DNA of 64,000 nucleotides from DASZTV01 sp035547515 (lineage in GTDB: Bacteria > Actinomycetota > Actinomycetes > JAFAQI01). Below, piece after piece: positions 42,540-50,992 of this stretch. Position 1 is the stretch's first letter. Every line of letters starts with the position of its first letter. The stretch spans positions 1 to 64,000 of the forward strand of contig DASZUS010000008.1 of the NCBI GenBank assembly GCA_035547515.1, written 5' to 3'. The position numbers were made by a program, and so were the translations under genes. The notes below the pieces were generated by a model that was not told the origin of the DNA, made no database searches, and worked only from the letters and a program-made list of their open reading frames with translations.

Positions 42540-42600
42540 TCAACCCTTCGGGCGGCATTCCGCACTTTTAGCGCCCAAACCGGAGGTCTCGCCGGAGCGG
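42540..42600. repeat. direct repeat, upstream copy, flanking the DUF559-type gene
   Basis: This block aligns without gaps to 43550-43610 at an offset of exactly 1010 bp. By hand count about 45 of 60 bases agree. Shared cores are GGGCGG, ATTC, CTTTT, GCCCA and GGTCTCG with CGGAGC. The GGGC/GCCC pair in each copy can form a small hairpin. This copy ends 13 bp before the GTG of the DUF559-type gene. Confidence 0.7.
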
Positions 42601-42613
42601 CACTCACGGACCT

Positions 42614-43543
42614 GTGGAGCGCGCGACGCGCCTGAGCGCTCGAAGCGCCAATCTCCTGGTCGTGTCGAAGCCGGCTGAGGTCCCCGCGGTCTTGTTGGGC
42701 CGACCTTTCACTACCGGTGAAGCCCGCGCCGCGGGCATCAGCAGCTCCGCTCTTCGAGGGCGGGCATGGCGCCACGTCTTCCGTGACGTGTGGACCCATG
42801 TGTCCACCGAAGACTGCCTCGCAACGCGGGTCGCCGCTGCGCGCCTCGTACTGGGCACGGAGGGCTTTCTGTGCGGACTGACTGCGGCCTGGGTGTATGG
42901 AGCCGAAGCGCAGGACGACCGAGCCCAACTCGTCTGGATCGGACGCCCGACCGGCAGCTGGCGGAAGGCTCGGTCGGGTTGCTTGGTGCGCCAGATCACG
43001 GTCGCCCCCTCCGATCTCATCACCGTGGAGGGTGCGCTGATCACGACCCCGCTGCGAACGGCCTTCGACTGCGCCCGGTGGCTCACCCGCACCGAGGCGG
43101 TCGTCGTCGCCGACGCGATGGCGCGGGAGCACTTCGTCGACGGGTGCCACCTAGCTGCCTACGTCGAGGCGCACCGCGGTCTGCGCGGGGTGCGTAATGC
43201 GGCCCACGTCGCGACGATGGTGGATGCGCTGAGCGAGTCGCCTATGGAGTCGCGCATGCGGGTCCTACTAGTGAGTTCGGGCTTCGAGGGCCACGTGTTG
43301 CAGCACGAGATCCGCGACGGACACGGTCGGTTCGTCGCCCGAGTCGATCTCGCCTATCCAGAACGGCGAATCGCCGTCGAGTACGACGGCTCCTTCCACT
43401 GGCGGCAGCGCCGTGACGACGACCGCCGGCGCGACAAGCTGCGTGCGCTCGGATGGCAGGTCTTCGTCATGAGCGCTAGCGACTACTACCGGCCCGAAGG
43501 GTTCGTGGCCGAACTGCGCCGGGCTTTTGCGGCTCCGACGTGA
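42614..43543 (+). CDS. AbiEi-like / DUF559 (Vsr-fold endonuclease) protein
   Basis: A 309-residue protein. The N half resembles the winged-helix AbiEi antitoxin-like region often fused to DUF559 (GRPFTTGEARAAGISSSALRGR, then WRHVFRDVWTH). The C half has the Vsr/PD-(D/E)XK-like core: RVDLAYPERRIAVEYDGSFHW, then DDDRRRDKLRALGWQVFVMSASD. Such genes are scattered through actinobacterial genomes and are uncharacterised; nuclease activity is plausible. No toxin partner is adjacent. The gene is bracketed by two 60-bp direct repeats, which suggests insertion or duplication as a cassette. The start GTG is the first in frame. Confidence 0.75.
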   Translation: MERATRLSARSANLLVVSKPAEVPAVLLGRPFTTGEARAAGISSSALRGRAWRHVFRDVWTHVSTEDCLATRVAAARLVLGTEGFLCGLTAAWVYGAEAQDDRAQLVWIGRPTGSWRKARSGCLVRQITVAPSDLITVEGALITTPLRTAFDCARWLTRTEAVVVADAMAREHFVDGCHLAAYVEAHRGLRGVRNAAHVATMVDALSESPMESRMRVLLVSSGFEGHVLQHEIRDGHGRFVARVDLAYPERRIAVEYDGSFHWRQRRDDDRRRDKLRALGWQVFVMSASDYYRPEGFVAELRRAFAAPT

Positions 43544-43549
43544 CCGAGA

Positions 43550-43610
43550 TCAACCGTCTGGGCGGTATTCGGCGCTTTTCGTGCCCACAGGGTTGGTCTC
43601 GGCGGAGCAG
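43550..43610. repeat. direct repeat, downstream copy, before the SRPBCC gene
   Basis: This is the partner of 42540-42600. It begins 6 bp after the DUF559-type stop codon and ends about 40 bp before the SRPBCC start. It carries the pair TGGGC/GCCCA around the centre, so the hairpin is kept although the sequence has changed. It may be a shared 5' regulatory leader or the mark of a duplicated target. Confidence 0.7.
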
Positions 43611-43652
43611 AAGGTGCGGCATCTCGCGCCGGATTGCGCCAATATGTCCGCC

Positions 43653-44117
43653 ATGGCAGACAAGCAGGTCGAAGTCTCGGCTGACATCAAGTGCGACGCG
43701 GGGACCCTCTACGACATGGTCAGCGACCTGTCGAAGATGGGCCAGTGGAGTCCCGAGGCCAAGGGCGGTCGCTGGCTGGGCGGCGCGTCGGGTCCGACGA
43801 CAGGCGCACGGTTCCTCGGCCACAACAGCAAGGGGTGGCGGCGGTGGTCGACCGTCGCGACCGTGACAGCTGCCGAGCGCGGCAAGCGCTTCGCCTTCCA
43901 CGTGTCGTTTGGGCCGCTGAAGATCGCCGACTGGAGTTATGAGTTCACGCCCACCGGCGATACGACCAAGGTGACCGAGCGATGGGAGGACCGGCGGACC
44001 GCCTGGATGGAGCGGCTGTCGGCCCCGATGATGGGCGTGCCTGACAGGCCCGGACACAACCGCAAGAACATGGAGGCCACTCTCGCCGCCCTCAAGCGCG
44101 GAGCCGAGGCGAAGTAG
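43653..44117 (+). CDS. SRPBCC-family (polyketide cyclase/START-like) protein
   Basis: A 154-residue protein with the helix-grip fold: VEVSADIKCDAGTLYDMVSDLSKMGQWSPEAKGGRW, then beta strands (FAFHVSFGPLKIADWSYEFTP) and a long C-terminal helix. The family binds lipids and other hydrophobic ligands. It starts at the ATG at 43653 (or 43644). It ends 5 bp before the first yrbE gene, so it is probably cotranscribed with the mce operon, where a lipid-binding cytoplasmic protein would fit. Its upstream region is the second 60-bp direct repeat. Confidence 0.82.
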   Translation: MADKQVEVSADIKCDAGTLYDMVSDLSKMGQWSPEAKGGRWLGGASGPTTGARFLGHNSKGWRRWSTVATVTAAERGKRFAFHVSFGPLKIADWSYEFTPTGDTTKVTERWEDRRTAWMERLSAPMMGVPDRPGHNRKNMEATLAALKRGAEAK

Positions 44118-44122
44118 CGCAC

Positions 44123-44941
44123 TTGGCGAGTACCCGCGGCTTCGACCGGGCCGCCCTCGCGGGGTACGCCGGTGCCGGCCTCGGCGCGGCGGGTGATCTC
44201 TACGCCCTGGCCGGGGACACGATCCTCGCCGGCCTGCAGGGAGTCGCGCGGCGGACCTTCCCGTGGCAGGAGGCAGTCTCGCAGGCCTGGTTCATCGCGA
44301 GCGTCTGCATGCTGCCGGCGATCCTGGTCGCCATCCCGTTCGGCATTCTCGTCGCCGTCGAGGTCGGCTCGGTCGCGCACCAGATCGGTGCCGACTCCTA
44401 CACCGGCGCGGTCGACGCGCTCACCATCGTTCGCGAGGCGGCGCCGCTGGTCACTGCGCTGATGATCGCCGGCGTCGGGGGCTCGGCGATCTGCGCCGAC
44501 CTCGGCGCCCGCAAGATCCGCGACGAGATCGACGCGCTCGAGGTCATGGGGATCTCGCCGATCGAGCGGCTGGTCGCGCCGCGCCTCGCCGCCGCAGTGA
44601 TCGTCACGATCCTGCTCAACGGGATCGTGCTCTTCGTCGGGGTCACCGGCGGCTACCTCTACGAGGTCTGGGTCGGTCACGGTACGCCGGGCAGCTTCCT
44701 TCGTACCTTCACCGAGTTCACCTCGTTCAGCGACATCGTGGTCGGAGAGATCAAGGCCGCGGTGTTCGGCGTGATCGCCGCGCTCGTTGCCGGCTACAAG
44801 GGCCTGACGGTCAAGGGGGGACCCAAGGGAGTCGGCGAGGCGGTCAACCAGTCGGTGGTCATCAGCTTCCTGCTGGTCTTCGTCGCCAACACCGTCATCT
44901 CGCAGATCTACCTCATCCTCGTTCCGCCCCACGGCCCATGA
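44123..44941 (+). CDS. YrbE/MlaE-type permease, first subunit (YrbEA)
   Basis: A 272-residue integral membrane permease of the Mce lipid importer. MlaE-family helices include WFIASVCMLPAILVAIPFGILVAVEVG. The conserved cytoplasmic loop DLGARKIRDEIDALEVMGISP lies near residue 130, and a C-terminal VVISFLLVFVANTVISQIYL ends the protein. It forms a pair with YrbEB that spans the plasma membrane and is driven by a separate MceG ATPase, absent here. The start is a TTG at 44123, an uncommon start codon. The stop overlaps the yrbEB ATG. Confidence 0.9.
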   Translation: MASTRGFDRAALAGYAGAGLGAAGDLYALAGDTILAGLQGVARRTFPWQEAVSQAWFIASVCMLPAILVAIPFGILVAVEVGSVAHQIGADSYTGAVDALTIVREAAPLVTALMIAGVGGSAICADLGARKIRDEIDALEVMGISPIERLVAPRLAAAVIVTILLNGIVLFVGVTGGYLYEVWVGHGTPGSFLRTFTEFTSFSDIVVGEIKAAVFGVIAALVAGYKGLTVKGGPKGVGEAVNQSVVISFLLVFVANTVISQIYLILVPPHGP

Positions 44942-45813
44942 CCTCGACCACCAACCCGCTGGCGGGCCTGGCGCCGCCGCGCCCGGTGCGACTCGTCGTG
45001 CGCGGCACGACGCGGCTCGTCGACGCGCTCGAGGACCTGGGCAACCAGCTTCGCTTCTACGTCAGCGCGCTGGTGTGGCTCCCGAGGGCAGCGAAGCGCT
45101 ACTGGCGCGAGGTGCTGCGCCTGGTCGCCGAGATCAGCCTCGGCTCCGGCGCGCTGCTGGTCGGTGGCGGCACAGTCGCGGTGATCTTCGCCCTGTCGTT
45201 CTTCTCCGGCAGCGAGCTCGGCCTGCAGGGCTTCAAAGGTCTGCAGATCATCGGCCTCGCTCCGCTGTCCGGCGTCATCTCGGCGTACGCCAACACCCGC
45301 GAGATCGCGCCGATCGTCGCAGGAGTCGGGCTTGCCGCACAGGTCGGCTGCGGGTTCACCGCGCAGCTCGGGGCGATGCGGATCTCCGAGGAGGTCGACG
45401 CGCTCGAGGTGATGGCGATCCCGTCGCTGCCCTACCTCGTCACCACCCGGATCCTCGCCGCGTTCACCGCGGTGGTGCCGCTGTACCTGGTCGGCCTGTT
45501 CGCGTCGTACGTCGCCACCGAGGTCGAGGTGGTCTACCTCAACCACCAGTCGAAAGGCACGTACCTCTACTACTTCCACCGCTTCCTGCCGGTCGACGAG
45601 CTGTTCTACTCGCTGCTCAAGGCGGTTGTCTTCGCGATCATCGTCACGCTGGTGCACTGCTACTACGGCTACACCGCCTCCGGCGGTCCGGAGGGTGTCG
45701 GGCGGGCAGCCGGGCGGGCGTTGCGCACCAGCATCGTCGCGATCGTGGTCTTCGATCTCGTGCTGACCTTCGTGCTGTACGGCGCGAACCCGTCGGTCAG
45801 GATCTCGGGATGA
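44938..45813 (+). CDS. YrbE/MlaE-type permease, second subunit (YrbEB)
   Basis: A 291-residue permease. After a charged N terminus with an amphipathic region, it has the MlaE helices AEISLGSGALLVGGGTVAVI and the loop AMRISEEVDALEVMAIPSLPYLVTTRI. The last helix is VAIVVFDLVLTFVLYG. It should pair with YrbEA to move lipids from the MceA-F complex into the cell. The ATG is in the overlap ATGA with the first permease gene, and the stop overlaps mceA. Confidence 0.9.
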   Translation: MTSTTNPLAGLAPPRPVRLVVRGTTRLVDALEDLGNQLRFYVSALVWLPRAAKRYWREVLRLVAEISLGSGALLVGGGTVAVIFALSFFSGSELGLQGFKGLQIIGLAPLSGVISAYANTREIAPIVAGVGLAAQVGCGFTAQLGAMRISEEVDALEVMAIPSLPYLVTTRILAAFTAVVPLYLVGLFASYVATEVEVVYLNHQSKGTYLYYFHRFLPVDELFYSLLKAVVFAIIVTLVHCYYGYTASGGPEGVGRAAGRALRTSIVAIVVFDLVLTFVLYGANPSVRISG

Positions 45814-46928
45814 GCCGCGCTCGCGCGGCGATCGCCGGGCTGCTGTTCATCGTGCTGGTCGTGGGCCTGTCGGTCGTCGGAGTCGCGTACGGCTTCGGCG
45901 CGTTCTCCTCGTCCAAGACGGTCACCGCCACCCTGCCCGAAGCCGGACCGGCGCTCGGGCCAGGCGCCGAGGTGGAGTACCGCGGCGTGCTCGTCGGGTC
46001 GGTCGCCAGCGTGCACCGGACACTGCACGACGCAGTCCTCACCCTTCACATCGACCCGTCGCAGCTGTCGAAGATCCCGGCAGGTGCGACCGTGCGGCTC
46101 GTCCCGCGCAGCGTCTTCGGCGACCTGTACGTCGACCTCGTGCCGCCCGCCGTCGCAAGCGGGCAGCTTCAGCCGGACGCGCATCTCGTCGCCGACACCT
46201 CGTCGCCGACCGTCGAGCTCGACCAGGCCCTCGACGCCGGCTACCAGCTGCTGACTGCCGTGCGTCCGGACAAGCTCAGCGCGACGCTGACCGCGATCGC
46301 GACCGCGTTGTCCGGCCGCGGCGCGGAGCTCGGGTCACTCGTCGACAACCTGCAGCGCTACGCCAAGCAAGTCGCACCCCACACCGGTGAGCTGATCCAC
46401 GACCTGAGCACCCTGGGCACTGTCGGCGACGAGCTCGGCCGCGACGCGCCCGACCTGCTGAAGACCCTCGACAACGCGATCGCGACGTCGCAGACCGTGG
46501 CAGGCAGCCAGGCGCAGATCCAGGAGCTGCTTGCCCAGGGTCCCGGTGTAGCCGACCGCACCCGCCACCTCCTCGCGCTCAACCGGCACAAGCTGCACGA
46601 GCTCGTCGGGCTGCTGCATCCAGTGGTGTCCGTGCTCGAGGGCCGTCAGCGCAACCTGGTGCACGGCGTGCAGCAGCTGCGGCTGTTCCTGCTCGGGGCG
46701 GCGCGGGCGCTCGGGCACGGGCCTTGGCTGCAGGTCGCGGTGGCCCCGGACCTCAACCCGCTCGACACCCAGGGCTACACCGCCGCGCAGTGCCCGAGGT
46801 ACGCCGGAGAGCCGGGCAAGAACTGCCCCGCCGCGCCGCGAGCGCGGGCGCGGGAGCGGCCGATGACCTGGCTGCAGCTGGTCGCAGACCCGATTCTCGC
46901 TCTGCTCTCGCTACTGGTGTCGCCGTGA
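45810..46928 (+). CDS. MceA-type lipid-import protein
   Basis: A 372-residue MlaD/Mce-family protein. One N-terminal membrane helix (AAIAGLLFIVLVVGLSVVGVAYG) is followed by the MCE domain (EAGPALGPGAEVEYRGVLVGSVASV), a long helical segment that forms the tunnel needle, and a C-terminal tail with two Cys (AQCPRYAGEPGKNCP). It is the first of six homologous subunits expected to assemble into a hexameric channel across the cell envelope. Start and stop overlap the neighbours. Confidence 0.9.
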   Translation: MSRARAAIAGLLFIVLVVGLSVVGVAYGFGAFSSSKTVTATLPEAGPALGPGAEVEYRGVLVGSVASVHRTLHDAVLTLHIDPSQLSKIPAGATVRLVPRSVFGDLYVDLVPPAVASGQLQPDAHLVADTSSPTVELDQALDAGYQLLTAVRPDKLSATLTAIATALSGRGAELGSLVDNLQRYAKQVAPHTGELIHDLSTLGTVGDELGRDAPDLLKTLDNAIATSQTVAGSQAQIQELLAQGPGVADRTRHLLALNRHKLHELVGLLHPVVSVLEGRQRNLVHGVQQLRLFLLGAARALGHGPWLQVAVAPDLNPLDTQGYTAAQCPRYAGEPGKNCPAAPRARARERPMTWLQLVADPILALLSLLVSP

Positions 46929-47977
46929 GCCGCCTGAGCGGTAGCCCGCGCGGCGCGGCGATCAAGCTCGCATTGTTCGTCGCGGTGTCGCTGGTGCTGA
47001 CGCTGATCGTGGCCAACACGGTCACGCGGCCGCTTGGCCACTCGACGTACACCTACCACGCGCTGTTCACCGATGCCTCCGGGCTGCGGCCCGGTGACGA
47101 CGTCGACATCGCCGGGGTCCGGGTCGGCAAGGTGACCGGCGAGCGGCTGTCCGGCGACGACGCGCTGGTCACCTTCGAAGTCGAGCGCTCGCAGCGGTTC
47201 ACGACCAACGCGCGCGCCGTGATCCGCTACGAGGACCTGCTCGGTGCGCGGTTCCTGTCGCTGGAGCAGGGACGGCCGGGCGGCGCCACCATGGCCCCGA
47301 ACGCGGTGTTCGACCTCCAGCACACGACGCCGGCGCTCTCGCTGACCGCGCTGTTCGACGGCTTCAAGCCGCTGTTCTCCGCACTGACCCCGGCTCAGGC
47401 AAACCAGCTGGCGGCGGACATCGTCGCCGACTTCCAGGGCGAGGGCGGCAGCATCACTGCGCTCCTCGGCAACGTCGCGAAGCTGACCACCAACCTGGGA
47501 CAGCGCGACGCGGTGATCGGCCAGGTGGTGAGCAACCTCGACGTGGTGCTGAGCGAGGTGGCCGACCACGACGGCGACCTGGCTGCGCTGATCGAGCAGC
47601 TCGAGTCGCTGACGCATGGGCTGTCCTCGGATCGGCACCAGATCGCGGGGGCGCTGCACGGCATCGATGCGGTAGCGGCGTCGATCGCTGGGCTGGTCGA
47701 CCGCGGCGAGCCGGTTCTGCACCACGACATCGGTGATCTGTTCCTCGTCGCCGGCACGTTGGTCCGCAACGAGAAGATCCTCGCGCAGGCGGTCCAGGCC
47801 TTGCCGCTGGGTGCCGCGGCCTTCACGCGCAGCCTCGGCTACGGGACCTGGCTCAACGGCTACGTCTGCTCGGTGGCGATCCGCAGTGGCGCCCTCGTCG
47901 TACCGGTACGGGTCAACGGGCGCGTCGTGCACTCCGCGGTCTGCCGGACCGCGGCCGAGGGCGGGGGTGCGCAGTGA
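46925..47977 (+). CDS. MceB-type lipid-import protein
   Basis: A 350-residue Mce subunit. The N-terminal helix is IKLALFVAVSLVLTLIVANTV, and the MCE domain reads FTDASGLRPGDDVDIAGVRVGKV. A helical region follows, then a Cys-containing end (YVCSVAI, SAVCRTAAEG). It is the second subunit of the importer. The GTG at 46925 overlaps the mceA stop (GTGA); the same kind of overlap joins it to mceC. Confidence 0.9.
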   Translation: MSRLSGSPRGAAIKLALFVAVSLVLTLIVANTVTRPLGHSTYTYHALFTDASGLRPGDDVDIAGVRVGKVTGERLSGDDALVTFEVERSQRFTTNARAVIRYEDLLGARFLSLEQGRPGGATMAPNAVFDLQHTTPALSLTALFDGFKPLFSALTPAQANQLAADIVADFQGEGGSITALLGNVAKLTTNLGQRDAVIGQVVSNLDVVLSEVADHDGDLAALIEQLESLTHGLSSDRHQIAGALHGIDAVAASIAGLVDRGEPVLHHDIGDLFLVAGTLVRNEKILAQAVQALPLGAAAFTRSLGYGTWLNGYVCSVAIRSGALVVPVRVNGRVVHSAVCRTAAEGGGAQ

Positions 47978-48966
47978 GGCCGTTGCGCTCACGCAACCCG
48001 GTGCTCGTCGGGCTGATCGGAACGGCGGCTCTGATCGGCGTTCTCGCCGCCGTGGTCTTCCTGCCCAAGGTGCCGGCGTTGTCCTCGAAGCGGTCGTACT
48101 CCGCGGACTTCGCCGAGGCGGCGGGCCTGTCCAGCGGCGACGACGTCCGCGTGGCCGGCATCCCCGAAGGGACGGTGACCGGAGTCCACCTCGACAACGC
48201 GGTCATCCGGGTCGACTTCACGCTGTCCGACAGCGTCCACCTCGGGTCCGAGACGTCGGCGTCGATCGAGGTCGCGACGTTGCTCGGCACGAAGTACGTC
48301 GAGATCACGCCATCCGGCACCGGCACGCTCGCCGCGTCCACGCCGATCCCGCTGTCCGGGACGCAGGTGCCGTTCGATCTCGCGGAGGTGACGAACGGCC
48401 TGTCCGCGACGGTCGGGGGGCTCGACATCCCGACGCTGCGCAAGGCACTGGCAACCGTCAGTACGACGTTCGCCCACACGCCGACGGTGACCCGGCAGCT
48501 GCTGCACGGCCTGGCCGGGATCTCGAAGGTCGTCGTCTCCCGGCGGTCGCAGCTCCAGCAGCTGGTCCGCAGCACCCGGTCGGTGACCGCCACGCTGGTG
48601 TCGCAACGTGGCTCGCTCGATGCGCTGTTCCTCGATGCCGACCAGGTGCTCGCCACGTTGCACGCCCGTCGTGTCATCATCCACGAGCTGCTCGTCGACG
48701 CGACCCGCCTCGGTGACGAGCTCGCGCGGCTGGTCGACCGCAACGCGGCCACGCTCGGCCCGCTGCTCGACCGGCTCCACCTGGTCGCGGCGCTGCTGCG
48801 CAAGGACGACCACGTGCTCGCTCACTCGGTCGATCTGCTCGCGCCCGCGAGCCGCGGCCTCGCCAACGCGACCGGCGACGGCCCCTACATCGACATCAAC
48901 CTGCCGTACCTGCTCCTGCCGGACAACGTGCTGTGCGCCTTCTCCGTTGCCAAGGACTGCCAGTGA
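47974..48966 (+). CDS. MceC-type lipid-import protein
   Basis: A 330-residue Mce subunit. The membrane helix is PVLVGLIGTAALIGVLAAVVFL, and the MCE domain reads FAEAAGLSSGDDVRVAGIPEGTVTGV. The helical body is followed by a short end with one Cys pair (NVLCAFSVAKDC). It starts with GTG at 47974, coupled to mceB, and overlaps mceD at its 3' end. Confidence 0.9.
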   Translation: MRPLRSRNPVLVGLIGTAALIGVLAAVVFLPKVPALSSKRSYSADFAEAAGLSSGDDVRVAGIPEGTVTGVHLDNAVIRVDFTLSDSVHLGSETSASIEVATLLGTKYVEITPSGTGTLAASTPIPLSGTQVPFDLAEVTNGLSATVGGLDIPTLRKALATVSTTFAHTPTVTRQLLHGLAGISKVVVSRRSQLQQLVRSTRSVTATLVSQRGSLDALFLDADQVLATLHARRVIIHELLVDATRLGDELARLVDRNAATLGPLLDRLHLVAALLRKDDHVLAHSVDLLAPASRGLANATGDGPYIDINLPYLLLPDNVLCAFSVAKDCQ

Positions 48967-50012
48967 GGCGTCGCGGAGCCGCCGGCGTGATCGCGGCGCT
49001 CGCGACGGTCGTGATTGTGGCGGGCCTGGTGGTCGTCGCGGTTCATGCAGTGACCGGCGGGAAGCGCCTGCACATCACGGCGTACTTCACCGAGAGCAAC
49101 GGCATCTATCCCGGAAACCACGTCGACATCCTTGGCCTGCCGGTCGGCGACGTCTCGTCGGTCACGCCCGAACCGGGCGATGTCAAGGTCGTGCTGAGCC
49201 TGCCGGCCGGCACCAAGATCCCCCTGGACGCGCAGGCATACATCGTGCCGCCGTCGGTGATCAGCGACCGGTACGTCGGGCTGAGCCCCGCATACGACGG
49301 GACCGGCCCGACCATGCCCGACGGCTACGTGCTCCCGGTCGCCAAGACCCACGAGCCGGCGGAGTTCGACCAGCTCGTCGGCTCCCTGACCACGCTGTTC
49401 GACGCCCTCGGTCCGAAGCAGGCTGGGGCAAAGGGCGCGGTCGGCAGGCTGATCGCCGTGCTCTCGAACAACCTCGCCGGCAACGGGGCGGCGCTGCACG
49501 AGAGCATCGAAGGGCTCTCGACCGCGACCGGCGCGCTCGCCGAGGACCGCGGAGCATTCGCCGGGGTCATCACGAACCTCGATGCGCTGAGCAGCAATCT
49601 CGCCAAGCGGGTCGGGCTGATCTCCTCATTCGAGTCCGACCTCGCTGCCGCGTCCTCGGAGCTCGCAAGCGAGCGCGGTCAGATCAGCGAGGTGGTCGAC
49701 AGCCTCTCGACCGGCCTGCTGTCACTCGCCACGTTCCTGAAGTCGCACCGCGCGGCGCTGCATGGCGACCTGCACGACCTCGTGGTCACGACGAACGTGC
49801 TGCTGCGTCACCAGCGCGCCCTGATCGAGACCCTCGACAACCTGCCGCTCGCCGCGCAGAACCTCGCCCGGGTCAACCACGGCGGAGCGATCCTCACCCG
49901 GCACGCGGACCTCGGCCAGAACGAGTTCTTCAACTCGATCGTCCACCAGGTCTGCGCCCACCTCGGCCCGGTCTGCGAGATCCTCACCGGCGAGGGCGGG
50001 GTCGCGCGATGA
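48963..50012 (+). CDS. MceD-type lipid-import protein
   Basis: A 349-residue Mce subunit. The N-terminal helix is GVIAALATVVIVAGLVVVAVHAV, the MCE domain reads FTESNGIYPGNHVDILGLPVGDVSSV, and a Cys-containing end has VCAHLGPVCEIL. The GTG at 48963 overlaps the mceC stop, and its own stop overlaps the lipoprotein subunit gene. No rearrangement is seen in the order A-F. Confidence 0.9.
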   Translation: MRRRGAAGVIAALATVVIVAGLVVVAVHAVTGGKRLHITAYFTESNGIYPGNHVDILGLPVGDVSSVTPEPGDVKVVLSLPAGTKIPLDAQAYIVPPSVISDRYVGLSPAYDGTGPTMPDGYVLPVAKTHEPAEFDQLVGSLTTLFDALGPKQAGAKGAVGRLIAVLSNNLAGNGAALHESIEGLSTATGALAEDRGAFAGVITNLDALSSNLAKRVGLISSFESDLAAASSELASERGQISEVVDSLSTGLLSLATFLKSHRAALHGDLHDLVVTTNVLLRHQRALIETLDNLPLAAQNLARVNHGGAILTRHADLGQNEFFNSIVHQVCAHLGPVCEILTGEGGVAR

Positions 50013-50992
50013 GCCGCTGTGCGGTGAAGCGGCGGAGCGCAGCGATCGCCTCAGCCCTCGCGGTGGCGGCAGCCGCCACCGGCTGCGGGCCGGGGTTGCA
50101 GAGCTTCTCGGTGGGTCGCGGCGTCAGCGGGCCGTCGTACCGGCTGACCGCGGTGTTCGACGACGCCTCCGGGCTTCCCGTGGGCGGCCGGGTCGAGTTG
50201 CACGACGTGACCGTCGGGCGGGTCGACTCGCTCACCACGTCGGGCTTTCACGCCGACGCGCACCTGGTGATCGAGAAGTCCGCGAGGTTGCCGGTCGGCA
50301 CCCGTGCCTCGCTTGCGCTCACCACACCGCTAGGCGAGGAGTACGTCGATCTCCTGCCGCCCGCGACTGGCGAAGCGGCTGGGTTCATCCCGCCGGGCGG
50401 CGAGATCGCCGCGACGGCGACCAACCGCGCACCCGACGTCGAGAACCTGCTGTCGGCGTTCTCTGCCGTGCTCAACGGGGGCGGGCTCGGCCAGATCTCG
50501 ACGATCGTCCGCCAGCTCGACGTCGCACTCGACGGTCGAGCGAAGACCGGACGCGCGCTGATCGCCGAGCTCAATGACGTGCTGTCGCAGCTGGACGCGC
50601 ACACCGGCGAGATCGACGGCACGCTCACTGCGGTCGCACGGCTGTCGAAACAGCTCGCCGCGCAGCACACCTTGCTGGTCCGGGGCCTCACCGAGCTCCG
50701 CCCGGGCATCGCGGACCTGCACGCCGACACCGCCGGCTTCACCAGGCTGCTGACCCGGATATCGCTGCTCGGGCACACCGCCACCCAGGTCCTCGACTCG
50801 GTGCAGGGCACCCTGCTGACCGACCTCGACGACCTGGCGCCGACGCTGGACACGCTGGTGTCGTTGCGCGGCCGGCTCGGCTCGACGCTGCTCGGGCTGC
50901 GCAAGTTCGCGGTCCTGCTCGACCGCGCCATCCCGGGCGACTATCTCAACCTGGTCGGCACGGTCGTCGCGCCGAGGGGGTCGGCGCCGTGA
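50009..50992 (+). CDS. MceE-type lipoprotein subunit (LprN-like)
   Basis: A 327-residue Mce subunit with a lipoprotein signal. The basic start MSRCAVKRRSA and helix AAIASALAVAAAATG lead to a lipobox ATGC with the modified Cys at 26. The MCE domain follows (FDDASGLPVGGRVELHDVTVGRVDSL), then the helical needle part. The lipid anchor is typical of the fifth subunit of Mce operons. It overlaps both neighbours by four bases. Confidence 0.9.
   Translation: MSRCAVKRRSAAIASALAVAAAATGCGPGLQSFSVGRGVSGPSYRLTAVFDDASGLPVGGRVELHDVTVGRVDSLTTSGFHADAHLVIEKSARLPVGTRASLALTTPLGEEYVDLLPPATGEAAGFIPPGGEIAATATNRAPDVENLLSAFSAVLNGGGLGQISTIVRQLDVALDGRAKTGRALIAELNDVLSQLDAHTGEIDGTLTAVARLSKQLAAQHTLLVRGLTELRPGIADLHADTAGFTRLLTRISLLGHTATQVLDSVQGTLLTDLDDLAPTLDTLVSLRGRLGSTLLGLRKFAVLLDRAIPGDYLNLVGTVVAPRGSAP

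Noticed and set aside
42614..43543. AbiE-type toxin-antitoxin pair
   Set aside because: No AbiEii-like nucleotidyltransferase toxin gene is adjacent; the AbiEi-like region is fused to a DUF559 nuclease domain instead.
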